Positions 34,061 to 45,353 of a stretch of DNA of 64,000 nt are shown in pieces; within the stretch, counting starts at the first letter, position 1; each line of letters opens with the position of its first letter. The stretch spans positions 1,124,275-1,188,274 of the forward strand of contig JAKSZT010054578.1 in assembly GCA_026826555.1 (NCBI GenBank), given 5' to 3'. This stretch comes from Tolypeutes matacus (taxonomy: Eukaryota; Chordata; Mammalia; Cingulata; Chlamyphoridae). A program made the position numbers and the translations under genes. The notes beneath the pieces were generated by a model, which worked only from the letters and a program-made list of their open reading frames with translations, ran no database searches and had not been told where the DNA came from.

Positions 34061-34531
34061 CAAAAAAAGGAACTCTCAGGCTTAAAGCAAGAAAAAAATC
34101 CTTGGACTGAAAAAAAAAAAGTCCCTTCTACTAGTGGACTTAACTTCGCTTGCCCCTCCTTTGCCTGAGTGCCGCCCAGATTTCCATTCCTGGGGGACAC
34201 AGAGGGTGACCTGGGAGGAGTGGCCCCTCACCTCCACCCCAGGGACTGTGATTCCAGCTCTAGTATCTTGGAGGGTCCTTCCCCAGGGGCTTCCCGGGAA
34301 CACGAGGCCGGCAGCCCAGACAAACGCGGCCTGTCCTTGCTCCGTCGCAGGTTAAAGGGCGGGGCTTGTGGCTGAGCAGAGCTAAGCGCAGGCAGGTGAC
34401 GGTCACCTCTGTTGCTGGATGACGTCTCTGGGCGCGCGGCATGGGTAACGGCCCTGCTCCTGCTTCCTGGCCTTGGGATCCCGCTGGCATTTTCTCCTGG
34501 CAGATATCCGGAGGAGGAGAGTCAAAATGAC
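34061..34531. other. Sequence between duplication arm and tRNA-Pro
   Basis: No gene seen. Contains A-runs at 34091-34121. Confidence 0.35.
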
Positions 34532-34603
34532 GGGCTCGTCCGGGATTTGAACCCGGGACCTCTCGCACCCAAAGCGAGAATCATACCCCTAGACCAACGA
34601 GCC
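34532..34603 (-). tRNA. tRNA-Pro-TGG
   Basis: 72 nt on the minus strand, all stems pair. Anticodon TGG (complement at 34569-34571). TTTT terminator as AAAA at 34524-34527. Sequence equals the AGG and CGG genes except base 34. Confidence 0.98.
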
Positions 34604-35778
34604 ACGACGCCAACACCCTCTGTGCGTGTTAGGATCAACTTGTCCTGGACCTTCGCTCGGCTGGGACAACGCCTCGGATGCCTGTCCCGAGGGAAGAGGA
34701 TTCGGCTCAGCTCCCAGGCTGGGGGAGGGGAAGAAAGGTGAGCTCCGGCCCCGCGGGTCTCAGACTCCGGGGGTCCATTCCGCGAGGCGTCTCCGCCGCC
34801 GGGACCCCCCTCTGGCCCAGGCCGAGGCGCGGGGACTTGGCCCGCAGCGGAGTCGCGCGCGGCTCCAGGACCGACGAGGGGGTTCCCCGTGGGACCCCAG
34901 CCCAGGACCCTGACCCTTTCCCGCCCTCCTAACCGACCGGCCCCGGCCTCAGGTCAAAGCCGAGCGCGCCGCCTCCAGGACGGAGGAGCCGAGTCAGGGG
35001 CTGACCCCGAGGGTCCCGCCCGCAGCCGAGCCCGCCCTGGGCTCCACCCCGGAGTCCCCGTGTCGCAGCTCTTTCCTTCTCTTCGGTGCCGGCCCCACCC
35101 GGCAGCCCTTTCCCCAAGGGAGCGGCCCTAGGAGGGAAGGAAGAAGGTTCTGGAGCCGGGGGCGCCGCGCCTGCCTCCCTCTTGGACGGGCGAAGGCTCC
35201 AGAAGCCGCCTGGGAAGGGAAAGGGGGCGCTGGTCCGTCCCGGGGCTGCACCCCCGGGGCCGGGGTCCGCCCTCCAGGCCCACAGTGGGGCCGCTCCACG
35301 CTGCGCGCCCTAAGGGCGGTGGGCAGAGGTTAGAGTGTGGAAGTGAGCGCTGCAGGGCATCTGGCTCGGGATCTCCCGCAGGCCCGCCGGGGGCTGCACC
35401 CCAGGAGGTGATGCGGGAAGGGGGTCCCTCCTTCCTTAGCTGGTGACCTTGACCTCGTGCCCTGCCTTCCCTGCCTGCGGTTAGAGGAAGCGCTGGAAAG
35501 AGCTTCAGCGCCGCCGCCCCTGCGCGCACCGCCCGCCAGGAGCGTGGGGTGTCTGGCCGCCGGTCCTTTCTGTCTGTCTGTCGGGTCAGCGTCCGCCACT
35601 CCCGGCCCCCTTGTTGCTTTGTACGCTGAGGCTCCCAGTAACTCCCGTGCAGTTACTGGGAACAGGGGTCTCCACGCTCCGAGCCAGGCCTCTGCCTCCC
35701 TCGGACCCAAACTCCGCCCGGATCGTTTTGGCAAGTCCGGCTTGAGATGTCAGAGCGCCGGGTTCAGGCGCCGGGTGT

Positions 35779-35850
35779 GCCCGGCTAGCGCAGTCGATGG
35801 AGCGGGGACTTCCCGTCTCAGGATCGTGGATCCGAGCCCCACGCTGGGTG
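35779..35850 (+). pseudogene. tRNA-Lys pseudogene
   Basis: Starts GCCCGGCTAGCGCAG and ends GAGCCCCACGCTGGGTG like the Lys genes, but the anticodon arm is replaced by a CCC-containing sequence with one base missing, and the B box is altered (GGATCCGAGCC). It cannot decode Lys. Confidence 0.85.
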
Positions 35851-36060
35851 TGGCTTTGCACGGAGTCTCGCCCAACTTTCGGGGCTATGTCAGGAGAAAC
35901 CCGAGCTCGAGTCCCCCTCAGGCTCTCCCGGGTCTGGGAATCGCTGCGTCAGGGTCAGCCCGAGCTGGAGTCCCCTTCGGTTTTCCTCGCAGGGCACTTG
36001 GCCATGTCCCTGAGTTCTCAGCCGTCCATTTCCATTCCATTCTTGGGTTTAAACTTTTTA

Positions 36061-36420
36061 AAAAATTGCATTGAAGTGTACCACCCTTACATGAGCATAC
36101 ATAAAAAGTAAGTGTAGAGTGCAAGTTGTGAATTTACCGAGCAAACATGCATAACAGGGCTTCCTGACAGGGCTCCCACACTGCTCCCCTCCATCCACAC
36201 CTTACATTACCTTCTTACAAATTATGAAAGAGCATCATCAAAATATTACTGTTAAAGGTAGTCTGTATCTTACCTTTTGTTATTTTTCTCCTGCCCCTAC
36301 TATTATTACCACCATAAATTAGTATTATATATTTGTTATAGTTCATGAGAGAACGTTCTCGTATTTGTTCTGATAACCAAGTCCATCCTTGGATATTAAC
36401 TTTTAAATAGAGGAGGGCAC
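36061..36420 (-). mobile_element. Interspersed repeat, probably LINE-1 5' region in antisense
   Basis: AT-rich insertion in copy A. The segment 36090-36190 resembles the one at 50755-50835 (agtgtagagtg, agttgtgaa). Related AT-rich sequence is seen at 51655 and 53990. Absent from copies C and D at the matching point, so it was inserted after duplication or lost there. Confidence 0.4.
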
Positions 36421-36894
36421 ACCTGCGCTCGAGGGGAGCCATTGGTTCTGGGGCCCCCCATCCCCTGTCCGCTGCTGGGCCCTGCTCGCCAGCCCACTCC
36501 CCAGCCCCGGGCTGACCTGCACGGGCCACGCTTCACTCACTCAACTATCAGTCACTGAGCAACTCTGAGCCAGGCCCTGGGGGGAGGCGCTGCTGGGACC
36601 AGACCCCACATCCAGCCCCACCAGGGACCTGGGGCCAGATCCCAGGGACACTGTCCCACCCTCTCAGCTATAGGGCATGGGACATGTGGGGCTGCCCGGG
36701 AGGCGCAGGGCTTCTGAAAAGAAGAGCCGGGGAGGGGGAAAACCTTCGGCCCAGTTTCCATGGCTGAGGGGGCGGGGGCGTTGAAGGGGTGCTGGACAGA
36801 CTGAGGGAGGGAGAAGGGAGGGGACCGTGGCCCAAGGAACAGGTGCCGTTTCCTGAGCAGGAGATGGTGTTTGAATTCCAGCCCAGGCATGTAG

Positions 36895-37110
36895 AATTTG
36901 TGTTTGAGGCTCTGAGGTGCCTCCTGTGGCGCTTGGCTTTTCTTCCAGTGGCTCTGCAGTGTTTCCTGCCATTTATTTGCGTTTCTGAGGTGTCTCCTGT
37001 GGCGTTTGTTTTTGTGGCTCTGAGATGTTTCTTGCGGCAGCTGTATTTTGGGATCTGAGGTGTTTCCTGTTTCTCTTGTATTAGGGGCTCCTGAGGGTCT
37101 CTCTGGGGTG
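36895..37110 (-). repeat. Minisatellite, ~35-bp unit
   Basis: About seven degenerate units. On the minus strand each reads close to AATGCCACAGGAAACACCTC followed by an AGAACCCCAAATAC-like end. The same array occurs at 55815-56140 (+) and 62140-62250 (-). Confidence 0.8.
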
Positions 37111-37743
37111 TCTTTTTTGCGGGGACACCCACAACGCCAGACGGGGGTGGACACTTGGCCCTGGAGCCAGGGGCCTGGTGGAGAGGAGGCCTCCGCTCTG
37201 CGCTGCTGCCCCTCCCCGCGGGACTCTTCCTGCAGCGAGGCCGGCGGTCCCGTAGACCCACCGGGTGGGCGGAAGGTTCTGGGGGGTGCTGGGCTCGCTA
37301 GTCTTAGGGGCTGCTGGGACTGGCTGCATTCTTTGCAGTGAAGATGCAGGAGCCCCTGGGTCCAGAGTGATGAGGACTCTCCCGAGGGCGACAGCAGAGC
37401 CAGGCGTGGGGCCCTCGGCGACTGCGCGGGTGCCACGCCCGCGGACCAGCCGCCAGGACGTTGGTCCTTTTTCTAGGCGGGCGCGTGGCGCGGCTCGAGA
37501 GATCTCCGGACCCCACGGCCCCTGACGGGCTCCGGGGGCGGCTCCGCGCTGGGGAGCGTGGCTCTGCTTTCCCGGGGGCCCGGCCTGAGCGCCCCGGAGC
37601 ACCCAGCCTCTGCGCGTCTGGCCTCTGCGCTCCCAGGACCGCAGGCTGCGCGGGACCCGAGGGCGCTGGGGAGCTCGGGCTGGGCTAGGGACCGGCCTCG
37701 CGCTCGGGTCGCCCCCTCTGAGTGACAGAGGCTCGGACAGCCC

Positions 37744-37816
37744 GCCCGGCTAGCTCAGTCGGTAGAGCATGAGACTCTTAATCTCAGGGTCGTGGGTTCG
37801 AGCCCCACGCTGGGCG
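37744..37816 (+). tRNA. tRNA-Lys-CTT
   Basis: 73 nt, anticodon CTT at 37777-37779, all arms pair. It has C at position 67 (acceptor GCTGGGC) instead of the T in the other Lys genes, making G6-C67 a Watson-Crick pair. TTTT terminator at 37822-37825. Confidence 0.98.
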
Positions 37817-38348
37817 CAGCGTTTTACCGCCCAAGCTGGCTCGATGTGAGGATCTTGGGCCACGAAGAACGCATGGGCCCTGACTTGGAGTGGATTCGCT
37901 CACGCTGCTGCGACCTCGCCCACCCTGCGGCGGGAGAAGCGGGCCGCCGGCGACAGCTCTGTCTCCCGGGGCGGGTTGGGGGGAACCTGCCTCCGGCGCC
38001 AGAACGTTTTTCAGCCAGTCTCCAGGGCTTGCCCGATACCTGTTCCCTGTCACCGCCAGACCGCGGGCTCCCCCGGGGCACCCCATTCCCGTTCCCCACT
38101 CCCTTGAGGCAAGACTCGAATCCCCTTGTCCCGGCCAGCCCACGCCTCTTACTGCCCCTGCGCCCCTCTGTCCCCGTCGCCGCCGCCTCCCCTCTGGGCT
38201 GGTCCCAGGGTCCCTCGATGCGACCCCAGAGCTCCGTCCACGTGTGTCTGGGGAAGCGGCTCAGCCAGCTGTGGAATGAAGCGTGTTCCCTCAGGAAGGG
38301 GACGCCTCCTTGGCTACGACACCTTGGTCATCGCCTTCCCGCGTTGTT

Positions 38349-38420
38349 GGCTCGTTGGTCTAGGGGTATGATTCTCGCTTCGGGTGCGAGAGGTCCCGGG
38401 TTCAAATCCCGGACGAGCCC
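38349..38420 (+). tRNA. tRNA-Pro-CGG
   Basis: 72 nt, anticodon CGG at 38381-38383, all arms pair, TTTT at 38427-38430. Identical to the Pro-AGG and Pro-TGG genes except base 34. Confidence 0.98.
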
Positions 38421-38849
38421 AGAGTGTTTTCATTTTAAGTGTCGCTCAGGTGCGCGCTTGTTGGGGCGCCGGGAGCTCTCGCGCGTTCTTTTGCGCAGAG
38501 GCAGGCGGGTCCAGCCGGCATCTGCTTCTCTCTGGGTTCTGGATGGCGCTTTCCAGGTCTGGACCTTGGGACGGCGGGTGGCCAGGGCTGCGGGACTCCC
38601 GAAAGAAAGGAACAGCGGACACCTGGACCACCGGCCCTTCCATCTCTCCCCTCCCTTGGTAGCTCCCTCTGCAGGGCGGAGCCGCGGCAGTGAGGTCAGT
38701 GAGTCTGCGCTGTCCAATGCGGGGGCCACGGAAATGTGGCTGGTAGAAAAGTACAACACGCACCGGATTTTCAAGGTTTGATATAAAAATTTCTGGGTGT
38801 GGGGAGGACAACAGTCCGCTTTCTTACTCTCTTCCTCCTTTCTCACTTA

Positions 38850-39600
38850 AGTCTACGATGTAGCATGAGTTGAATTTTTTGTATGCTGTGAGGTAGTGGT
38901 CAAAAGTCAATTTCTTCTAATACACAACTCTGTGTTTAAAAGACTGTTCCTTTTCCCCATCGCTCTCTAGCGCAAACTTTTTTTTCACGAACCAGGGGTC
39001 TGAAGACATGTGATGCTACTTCTATACTGCCTTGTTCAGTAGTCTCTTTTTCTATCCTTGTACCTTTGGGCCAAAACCAATTTAGCTTTGTAAGTGGTTT
39101 TGAAAACCAGGAACGTGAATCCCATACATTCGTGATGGTTATTGTTGTATCCAATATTTGTTAGAACCGGCTTGTCAATTTCCACAAAAGTAGCAATTGG
39201 AATTTTGATTGGAATATTATTGACTCTACAGGTCAATTTGGAGTGCTTGCAATACTGAGCCTTGAACTCAGGGCATTTCATGAACATAGTATATCTCTTC
39301 AATTATTGAGGTCTTAATTTATCGTAGTAGTGTTTTATATTTTCTTGATTAATTCTAACCTACAGATTTTTCTCCATACTCGGTCATGTCACATGTGCAG
39401 AAGAGAAGGTTTTTTTTGTTTTTTTCCCCCCCAATCCTTATTTATGCCTTTTAATGATTTTTCTTGCCTTATTGCACTTTCTCTATCTCCAATACAATGA
39501 TGAATATAGAAAGGTGATAGAGGGGACTCTTGTTTTGTTCCAAAAATCGGGGAGAGGAGCTTTCAAAATTCTAACAGTAAATATGATGTTTGCTGTCATT
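38850..39600 (-). mobile_element. LINE-1 ORF2 fragment, antisense
   Basis: The + strand shows the reversed ORF2 region (ttttttgtatgctgtgaggtag, gtagctttgtaagtgg-like, gattggaatattattg, then ttgaccctgcat-type decay). Truncated and frame-broken; inserted at the end of copy A. Confidence 0.7.
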
Positions 39601-40719
39601 AAAAATAAAAACAAAACAAAAAATGGCTAGTTGGTTGCCTTCCTGGGTCTGGGGTCCGTTGACTCGACTCCTGCCTCTGGCAGGTACACCTGAGTCCCCC
39701 TCTTTTCGCGAGTAGATGTCTGGGGAAAACTGGAGGCTGGTCAGGGTGAAAGCTACAAGGACACGGCCGCCGGAGGTGGCACCCCTGTTTCCCGGTCCTC
39801 TCTCTTCACTCAGGGGAGACATCCTGGGTCGCATTTCCCATGTTTGAGGATTTATTGGGAAAGGGGGTTTGGCTGAAGCAGGGAGAGACAGAGCCAGGCT
39901 TGTATGGATGGGGTGTTCCTGTAGGTGTGGCCCCCTGAGGTTCGGGAAACTGAGGTTTCCCTGCCGACCCGGACCAGAAAGGCTGTTCTTGGCCCTAACA
40001 GTCCCCCCACCCTGAGGGATACACCTCTCCCCCAGCTCCCCCACGGGAGGCGGTGGGTTTGTCATCCTAAGCAAGGCCGGACTGGAGGTACGGAAGGGGA
40101 GGCCTCCAATCCGTTAACTTGGGGATTTGGAGCCAGAGACGGTCTGCTCTCAGGAAGGGAGAAGAGAGGGCCGCGAGCCCAGCTTCTGGCAGGAGGGGGT
40201 CGCTGAGCCAGGAATCAGGCTGCTAAAGTCAGGCGGTCTCCCCGACTCAGGACCAGTGCCTGCGCGTATTCATCCGTGAAGCCACATTTGCAGGGAGGCT
40301 TCCCAGCTCTGTCCGCACCTAGCACGGAGCAGGATCGCAGGCCGGGTCTAAGGAAGACGCCGCGGGCACAGAATGCGGGCGGAAGAGCGGGGAGAGGGGA
40401 GCCCCCCACCCCCGAGCCGTGAGCCGGCCCCTCATATTCTGTATGTGCTGGGTCCCCGCCGCAGTGCTCGCCCGAGCCCACCTCAGCCTCCAGCATCCAG
40501 CGACGGGATCCTTGTCAGTGCCTCTTGACAGATGAGGCCAGAGCCACATGTCCCTTTGAAAGGGTGCATGAGAGTCAAAATTATTTGAGTCTTTGCATGT
40601 CTGAAAATTTCCCTCTGCCTCTCTCTCTACCTGGCTGAAAATGATTTCTACTTAGAACCTCAAGTGTTTTCTATTTCTGATAACGGCTGTTGATAAGCCA
40701 CATGCCAATCTTTTTTTTC
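39601..40719. other. Unassigned sequence
   Basis: About 1.1 kb of GC-rich DNA without gene or named repeat. 40560-40719 becomes AT-rich and resembles LINE-1 flank. Confidence 0.35.
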
Positions 40720-41760
40720 TTTTTTTTAACTTTATTTTGTACATTTAATAATTGAAAATATAAACAATTAAAAACTAAAAAGTAAACACAGATGAATAAA
40801 TACATTCATTTCTCAATTAAATGTAATGGATACATATAAATTTTTTTTTGAATCAAACAATATGTTACACAATATATTTGGTTCATAGTAACACATTCAT
40901 ACAGCATTTGTCCTTTTGTGTCTGGCTTGCTTCACTCAACATAATGTCCTCCAGGTTCATCCATGTTGCCATATGCTTTACGACTTCATTTCTTCTTACA
41001 GCTGCATAATATTCCATCGTGTGAATAGACCACAGTTTGTTTATCCATTCATCTGTTGATGGACACCTGGGTTGTTTCCAGCTTTTGGCAATGGTGAATA
41101 ATGTGGCTATGAACATCGGTGTGCAGATGTCTGTTCGTGTCACTGCTCTCAGTTCTTCTGGGTATATACCCAGTAGTGGTATTGCAGGGTCACGTGGCAA
41201 GTCTATATTCAACTTCCTTAGGAACTGCCAGACAGTCCTCCATAGTGGCTGTACCATCCTGCATTCCCACCAACAGTGAAGAAGTGTTCCTCTCTCTCCA
41301 CATCCTCTCCAACACTTGTAGTTCTCTGTCTTTTTAATAGTGGCCATTCTGATAGGTGTGAAATGATATCTCATTGTAGTTTTGATTTGCATTTCCCTAA
41401 TCATGAGTGATGTTGAGCATTTCTTCATGTGTTTTTTTGCCATTTGTATTTCTTCTTTGGAGAAATGTCTATTCAAGTCTTTGGCCCATTTTTTAATTGG
41501 GTCATTTGTCTTTTTATTGTTGAGTTGTAACACACATGCCATTCTGATTCCAGATCCTTGGTTGGTGTTCAGTTGTTTTCTTTCTGAAAACTTTTGGGGT
41601 GTTTTCTTTATCCTCCTGGTTCCAAAATTTTGCAGCAACATGCTTCCGTGTGAGTTCATATGCATTCATTTGACTGGCTTTGAGTGGCTTATTTTAATCT
41701 GGAGAATCCCCTTTCCAAACTACACATCTTGCAATTGAACAAAACGAAACAAAAAGCTTT
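40720..41760 (-). mobile_element. LINE-1 3' end, antisense, with longest ORF2 remnant
   Basis: A minus-strand open frame at 40883-41665 (260 codons) carries the ORF2 C-terminal pattern: [36 protein letters not shown], the Cys-rich [36 protein letters not shown]. The 3' UTR and A-tail appear as the T-rich run near 40710-40730. It is 5'-truncated, lacking the endonuclease and reverse transcriptase, so dead, but its open frame marks it as the youngest LINE-1 in the window. Confidence 0.9.
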
Positions 41761-41901
41761 TCTCTTCTCCTTTAAGGTGGACGCTGGTCCCCAAATCCTC
41801 AAAATTGAGGAATGAACAAAAATAAAGTGGGAATGCAACTATGGACTAAAGTAGGTTCTAGTAATGGAAGAACTTGTACCACTGATATAAAGACAGTGGT
41901 C

Positions 41902-42324
41902 TGGGGGCGGATGTGGCTCAACTGGTTGGGCGTCCGTCTGCCATATGGAGGGACCTGGGTTCGATCCCCGGGACCTCCCGGTAAAATAAAAATATATATA
42001 AAAATATATATATATAGAAGGCGCATGGGCTGCCAGGCTCTGTGTGCTGCTGAGCCATCGGGCCCGGGAGCCATGCAGCAGGATGATGTCGTAACAGGGG
42101 AGAGACAAGACAAGATGCTCTGAAAGCCGCAGACGCCAGGAGCTGTGGTGGCGCAGGCGGCAGAATAACTGTGTCCTGCATTGGAAGTCTCCAGGATCGA
42201 ATCCTGGTGAAGACTGGAGGATGAGAAGAGATGGCAGGAAACAGACACAGAGAATTGCTCAGTGAATGGACACAAAAACAGCAAATGGGGATAAAATAAA
42301 TAAATAAACCTTAAAAAAAAAAAA
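41902..42324 (+). mobile_element. Dimeric xenarthran SINE
   Basis: Two tRNA-like heads in one insertion. The first (41905-41981) has B box GGTTCGATCCC. The second (about 42140-42210) has ATCGAATCCTGG. A GC-rich linker joins them and an A-rich tail ends at 42324. Exact target-site duplication taaagacagtggtc at 41888-41901 and 42325-42338. Confidence 0.92.
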
Positions 42325-42475
42325 TAAAGACAGTGGTCACCAGAGGCTCTGAGGGGAGGGAGAGGGATGAATAGATGTAACATGGGGCATTTTAGGGACA
42401 TTGGAATAGTTATGCATGATATTGCAACGAAGGATACAAGCCATTATACATTTTGTCAGAACTACTCCGTGCATG

Positions 42476-42536
42476 GGAAATGGATGTGGCTCAAAAGGTT
42501 CGGCGTCCATCTGCCATATGGAGGGACCGGGGTTTA
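42476..42536 (+). mobile_element. Truncated SINE head
   Basis: First 60 bases of the same SINE head (ggatgtggctcaaaagg to gaccggggttt), cut before the tail. Confidence 0.8.
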
Positions 42537-42639
42537 TTAATTATAAGGAATGTAACAAACTAATGAAAGATATTAATGGGGGGAAGTGTGGGAGGGTAAG
42601 GGGTGGGGTATATGGGAATCCTCCGTATTTTCTTTTTTT

Positions 42640-42722
42640 GTTGTTTAAGAAGGTACCGGGGATTGAACCCGAGACCTCGTTGGCAGGAAGCAGGCGCTCA
42701 ACCACTGAGCTGCATCCGCTCC
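42640..42722 (-). mobile_element. DAS-type SINE, short form
   Basis: Minus strand: GGGAGCGGATGCAGCTCAG head through B-box-like GGTTCAATCCC, then a T-rich tail (42628-42650 on the + strand). Confidence 0.85.
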
Positions 42723-42781
42723 CAATCCCCAATATTTTCTATCTAACATTTATGTAATCTAAAACTTCTTTAACAATAAAG

Positions 42782-42782
<1 letters not shown>

Positions 42783-42834
<52 letters not shown>

Positions 42835-42898
42835 AGAAGAAGAAGAAGAAGAAGAAGGAGGAGGAGGAGGAGGAGGAGGAGGAGGAGGAGGAGGAGGG
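42783..42898. repeat. Compound microsatellite (GA)n-(GAA)n-(GGA)n
   Basis: About 50 bases of GA, then about 8 AGA units, then about 14 GGA units, all purine on one strand. Such polypurine tracts can form triplexes and vary in length. Confidence 0.97.
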
Positions 42899-43104
42899 TG
42901 GGGAAAGATGGGTGTTGGAATTCCTGGCCTGCATGGAATTTTATTGTTTTTTCCTCTTCTGTTTTTTTACCTGTTTGTACTTTTGTTCTTCTAGTTGGGA
43001 GATTTCTCATCTTCCAAAATATCTAACTGGCGTCGTTAATTTTAAACATTATTTTTTATTCCATCTGTTTCTTTTTAAAACCCCACGACATATGTAAACT
43101 CTTT

Positions 43105-43180
43105 AGGAGGTATTGGGGATTGAACCGGGACCTCGGTCGTGGGAGGCAGGCGACCAACCACTGAACTACAACCGATCCTC
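43105..43180 (-). mobile_element. DAS-type SINE, short form
   Basis: Same head as 42640-42722 on the minus strand, with more substitutions. (TTTA)n low-complexity sequence follows at 43190-43235. Confidence 0.75.
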
Positions 43181-43741
43181 AAACTATGATCTTTTTTATT
43201 TATTTTTATTTTTTATTTATTTATTTATTTATTTTTTGTTTGTTTCTTTTTAACTATGATCTTTTTACTGGCTACAGCAGCTCATCTTTCTGGGGGCGTG
43301 TGATTAGGTCGCCCTCAGTACCAATGACCTTCATATTTCTTTTTCATGTAAAATAAAATATCGCGTGTCTCTTATTTAAGAGTGAAATGCTTCAAAGCTG
43401 GTGATGCTGGAGACCCGAGGCCTTCCGAGAGGTGAGAAAGGGAGAGAGAAACCCCTGGACCGCCCATCGCGGTGAGGAGCGCTGGGAATGCGGGTTTTGT
43501 TGTCAACACCAGGAGCAGTGACACACTGGAGACCTTTGAGAGCTGCGCGTGGACCCCCGCGCAAGTTGGCGGGATAATCTTGTTGATTTGCACGCGCGCT
43601 GGAAATCTGACCACGGCTGCGAACCCGCGAACGCACAAACCCGCGATTCCTGGGGGCGCGCCCTAGCAACCCAGCCACCGGGCGATTAGAACAAGCGTCT
43701 CTGCTAGGCAGCTGCGGAAAGGAACCCAAAACGGAGCGCCC

Positions 43742-43813
43742 CTTACCGCGGCCTAGGGGTATGATTCTCGCTTTGGGTGCGAGAGGTCCGGGGTTCAAGT
43801 CTCGGACGAGCCC
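43742..43813 (+). pseudogene. tRNA-Pro-TGG pseudogene
   Basis: From 43754 on it matches Pro-TGG (anticodon TGG kept), but the first 11 bases are unrelated, so the acceptor 5' strand cannot pair with ACGAGCC. The T-arm also has changes. Confidence 0.88.
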
Positions 43814-43974
43814 AGATTCCCCCCCCCCCATTTCCTAGACCTGCATTTCCAGCTGGCCTGGCAGGTGGAGGGTCCCGCGGGCAGAGCCCTGGGGGGTACA
43901 CCGAGCCACTGGAGACGCGGACGGACGGGCCTGGCCTGCGCTAACAATATGCGGAAAGCTGTCCTGCGAGGGTC

Positions 43975-44030
43975 GGCCACGAACCCATCGCCGTGACATG
44001 GGCCCCCGCGCTACCAACTGAGTTGGAGAC
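43975..44030 (-). pseudogene. Possible tRNA relic
   Basis: Minus strand reads AACTCAGTTGGTAGCGCGG, then a CCATGT stretch and GATGGGTTCGTGGCC, which resembles the D-arm, anticodon arm and T-arm of a tRNA. Stems pair poorly. Species not assignable. Confidence 0.35.
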
Positions 44031-44084
44031 CACCCGCGAGGCCAGGCGGGGTTATTATGGAATCAGGGAAAATGCGGGCCACCT

Positions 44085-44160
44085 AGTTGGCTGTCCCCCG
44101 CAGCATGATTCTTGCTCGGGTTTCCTAGAGGCCCGCGGTTCAGGACCCCCGAAGGAGTCC
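44085..44160 (+). pseudogene. Decayed tRNA-Pro relic
   Basis: Blocks align in order with the Pro genes (gcatgattcttgctcggg, agaggcccgcggttca, cccgaaggagtcc) but several indels break every arm. Confidence 0.45.
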
Positions 44161-45302
44161 AGCTCTTAGAACTGAATCTTAGCGAAGCTGGAGCGAGGAG
44201 CCCCGGGCTTGCGGGGGCAGGACTTCAGTGGCCCTGGCTGGGTGGAGGTCGCCGCCCGGCCTCCCTCGCCCAGGCCCGGGGCCTCCCCGGAGGCGGGGGG
44301 GGGGGGAGGTCGGGCACAGCCCAGATCTGCCTGATTCGTGGAGATCGGGTCACGCGAATACGCGGACGGACACACAGACAGCCCAGCATGCCCCGAATTT
44401 GGACCCCGGCCCCGGCCCCTGTTGCCCCGCAAGCCGCGTCCTCCGCTCGATCCACGACCTGGGGGACGCAAGGAGCTGCCCACGCTCCGGTCCCGGGTGG
44501 GAGGAGGACATCGCTGACCCGCCCCTCGTGCTGGGCCTGGCGGTGGCCAGTCCCACTGCCCTCCAGGGGCCACACACTCCCAGCAGCAGGGCTGGGGACC
44601 TGAGGACAGGCAGGCGCGGCCCGGCTGGGTCAGGCCGCGATCGACCGGGAACCCCGGCTGCGTGGGTTCCAGCCCCGGGTCGGAAGTTTGTTTTCTTGGG
44701 TCTGGCCTTGCCAGGAGGGCGGGGGGCGGTGCCTGGAGGAGCGCTGTGGGCGGGGAGAGGGCGGGGATCGTGGTGTCTCTTCCATTCGCTCGGCTGGTTT
44801 CTACCGAGCACCCACTGGGTGTCACCCTGTGGGGTGCCGCCTTTCCAAGGAATGTCCCGGCGACCTTGGCCCCGAGACCCCCATGCAGCTGCTGCCGCCC
44901 TTTGGAGGTCCGTCTGTCCCGCTGGACGTGGGGCTTCTCTCTGGCTTCCCCCAGCACATCTCCCGGCGCGCGCGACTGCGAGGAGCGTCTGTGAAGAGAC
45001 CCAAGGACCTGCCGGCTGGCGCCGGGACGCACAGCTGGCAGCTCGGCCGCCTGCCCTTCCCGGCCCGGCTCGGTGGTGTCTGGAGGCGGCGGGGACAGCT
45101 GGATTGGGGGCGCGCAGGGGCTACTCTCCAATTTGTCTGGCGCGGAGAGGGGCCGGGGAGCTGGGCTCCCTTCGCACCCTCCCGGGCACCCACCCGATCC
45201 TGGCGGGACTGGAATCCCAAGTCTCTCCCAGGTGGCGGTGGCCCCGCCTGTCTCCGTCCCTAGGAAGCGACGAGTGACATAAAGCGCAGCTAAAAGGCCT
45301 GT
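44161..45302. other. GC-rich unassigned sequence
   Basis: A 455-codon minus-strand frame crosses this region but has no start context, splice support or domain and runs through tRNA relics. I treat it as chance. No named repeat. Confidence 0.4.
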
Positions 45303-45353
45303 AGCTCTTTGGTCTTGGGGTATGGTTTTCGCTTCGGGTGCGAGAACGAGTCC
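45303..45353 (+). pseudogene. tRNA-Pro-CGG pseudogene lacking the T-arm
   Basis: 51 nt: acceptor, D-arm and anticodon arm with CGG are recognisable (ggtcttggggtatgg, ttcgcttcgggtgcgag), then it jumps directly to ACGAGTCC. The T-arm and B box are deleted, so Pol III promotion is lost. Confidence 0.88.

Larger units (their letters stand above)
34930..38800 (+). repeat. Segmental duplication copy A of the Lys/Pro tRNA unit
   Basis: GC-rich block holding a broken Lys (35779), an intact Lys (37744) and an intact Pro-CGG (38349). Its first half matches 60690-62250 (+) and 57610-55795 (-). Its second half (37740-38770) matches 62330-63250 (+) and 51110-49922 (-). Example anchors: ctttccttctcttcggtgcc near 35065, ggttctggggcccccc near 36445, gtttccttt/gaggtgtttcct arrays near 37050, and the flank after the Pro gene. 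This copy keeps the only intact Pro gene of the set. Confidence 0.8.

Noticed and set aside
36552..37436. 294-codon minus-strand frame with repetitive Arg/His/Lys peptides
   Set aside because: The repeats are the translated minisatellite, and the same array is out of frame in the other copies.
37792..38781. 329-codon open frame
   Set aside because: It begins in the tRNA-Lys at 37744 and reads through the tRNA-Pro at 38349.
41905..41981. tRNA-like cloverleaf heads of SINEs (also at 53114, 54554, 59601, 56640)
   Set aside because: They have A/B boxes but are followed by A-rich tails and flanked by target-site duplications, so they are SINEs and not tRNA genes.
42783..42898. Regular repeats that might suggest a CRISPR array, together with the ~35-bp minisatellites
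   Set aside because: No spacers of unique sequence; these are simple tandem repeats in a mammalian genome.
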